Of a stretch of DNA of 33,290 nucleotides, positions 33,100 through 33,290 are shown one piece after another. Source of the stretch: Pseudoalteromonas prydzensis (GTDB lineage: Bacteria > Pseudomonadota > Gammaproteobacteria > Enterobacterales > Alteromonadaceae); assembly GCF_001661495.1 (NCBI RefSeq), contig NZ_BDDT01000023.1, positions 1 to 33,290 of the forward strand, read 5' to 3'. Under the pieces are notes generated by a model. That model was not told where the DNA came from. It worked only from the letters and a program-made list of their open reading frames with translations, and did no database searches. A program made the translations under genes and the position numbers. The number at the start of each line of letters is the position of its first letter. The first letter of the stretch is position 1.

Positions 33100-33124
33100 T
33101 AATCTACCTCCGGTGGATTATTTT
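33100..33124 (+). terminator. Terminator/attenuator-like hairpin between tRNAs and tuf
   Basis: TAATCTACC (33100-33108) pairs with GGTGGATTA (33112-33120), 9 bp with one G-U pair and a TCC loop, followed by TTTT. It lies 40 bp before the tuf start. It could be a weak terminator, an attenuator or an RNA-processing hairpin. Confidence 0.5.
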
Positions 33125-33163
33125 CATATGTAATCTAGATACACAAAACTGATAGGTTCCGTC

Positions 33164-33290
33164 ATGGCAAAAGCAAAGTTTGAACGCGTAAAACCGCACG
33201 TAAACGTAGGTACAATCGGCCACGTTGACCACGGTAAAACAACCCTAACTGCAGCAATCACTAACGTACTTGCAAAAGTATACGGCGGTG
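33164..33290 (+). CDS. tuf: Elongation factor Tu, N-terminal part (partial)
   Basis: The first 42 codons of EF-Tu: start MAKAKFERVKPHVNVGTIGH and the P-loop GHVDHGKTT (residues 19-27). The gene continues past the window. EF-Tu brings aminoacyl-tRNA to the ribosome. By position after thrU-tyrU-glyT-thrT it corresponds to tufB of E. coli and is probably co-transcribed with the tRNAs. Confidence 0.97.
   Translation, partial: MAKAKFERVKPHVNVGTIGHVDHGKTTLTAAITNVLAKVYGG

Overview
The window looks like the chromosome of a marine gammaproteobacterium of the Alteromonadales, most likely Pseudoalteromonas or a close relative. The grounds are moderately low GC, AT-rich intergenic DNA, a cold-active-type M1 aminopeptidase, a DUF350/DUF2170/PspA locus, and the order murB-birA-coaX-tRNA(Thr-Tyr-Gly-Thr)-tuf. 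The genus is inferred from gene content and style, not from a database match.

Layout: 1-514 is the 3' end of an rRNA operon (23S, 5S, terminator). 850-6687 is a membrane-stress/polyamine-type locus: a lipoprotein, a DUF350 membrane protein, a membrane-bound spermidine-synthase-like enzyme, DUF2170, PspA/IM30, DUF2491 and a small ribbon-helix-helix-like protein. It is related to Escherichia coli yjfIJKL but has an aminopropyltransferase and shows no ATP-grasp gene. 6762-7851 holds a small membrane protein and two paralogous Cys-rich lipoproteins. 7969-9773 is a Fur-box-preceded pair, a FagA-like protein and the iron-independent fumarase FumC. 10182-15994 holds a DUF938 methyltransferase facing an overlapping three-gene unit (MASE1-CHASE hybrid kinase, lipase-like hydrolase, GNAT/DUF482 protein).

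16069-18958 is a compact metabolic module: an Lrp/AsnC regulator diverging, across a perfect palindrome, from a PrnB/DUF1864 haem-enzyme homologue and a kynureninase-like PLP enzyme. It looks like a non-standard kynurenine route. 18967-21007 holds a DUF4124 protein and an orphan manC. 21008-23509 is gene-poor and island-like, with two orphan genes; one of them appears to continue past its stop in two shifted frames. 23510-26459 is a second hybrid kinase (with Hpt) and a CsgD/VpsT-type regulator. 26693-29666 holds hinT, a DUF2057 protein and an M1 aminopeptidase.

29810 to the end is the conserved block murB-birA-coaX (ATGA overlaps), a stringent-type promoter, four tRNA genes and the start of tuf. 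In E. coli the rRNA operon rrnB lies directly beside murB. Here about 29 kb lies between them, so the middle of the window can be read as material placed between two parts of an ancestral block.

No complete insertion sequence, prophage or CRISPR array was seen. The most promising items for follow-up are the PspA/DUF350/aminopropyltransferase locus with its internal terminators and twin palindromes, the PrnB-like plus kynureninase-like module, the 51-bp inverted repeat centred on the Fur box, and the frameshifted orphan gene.
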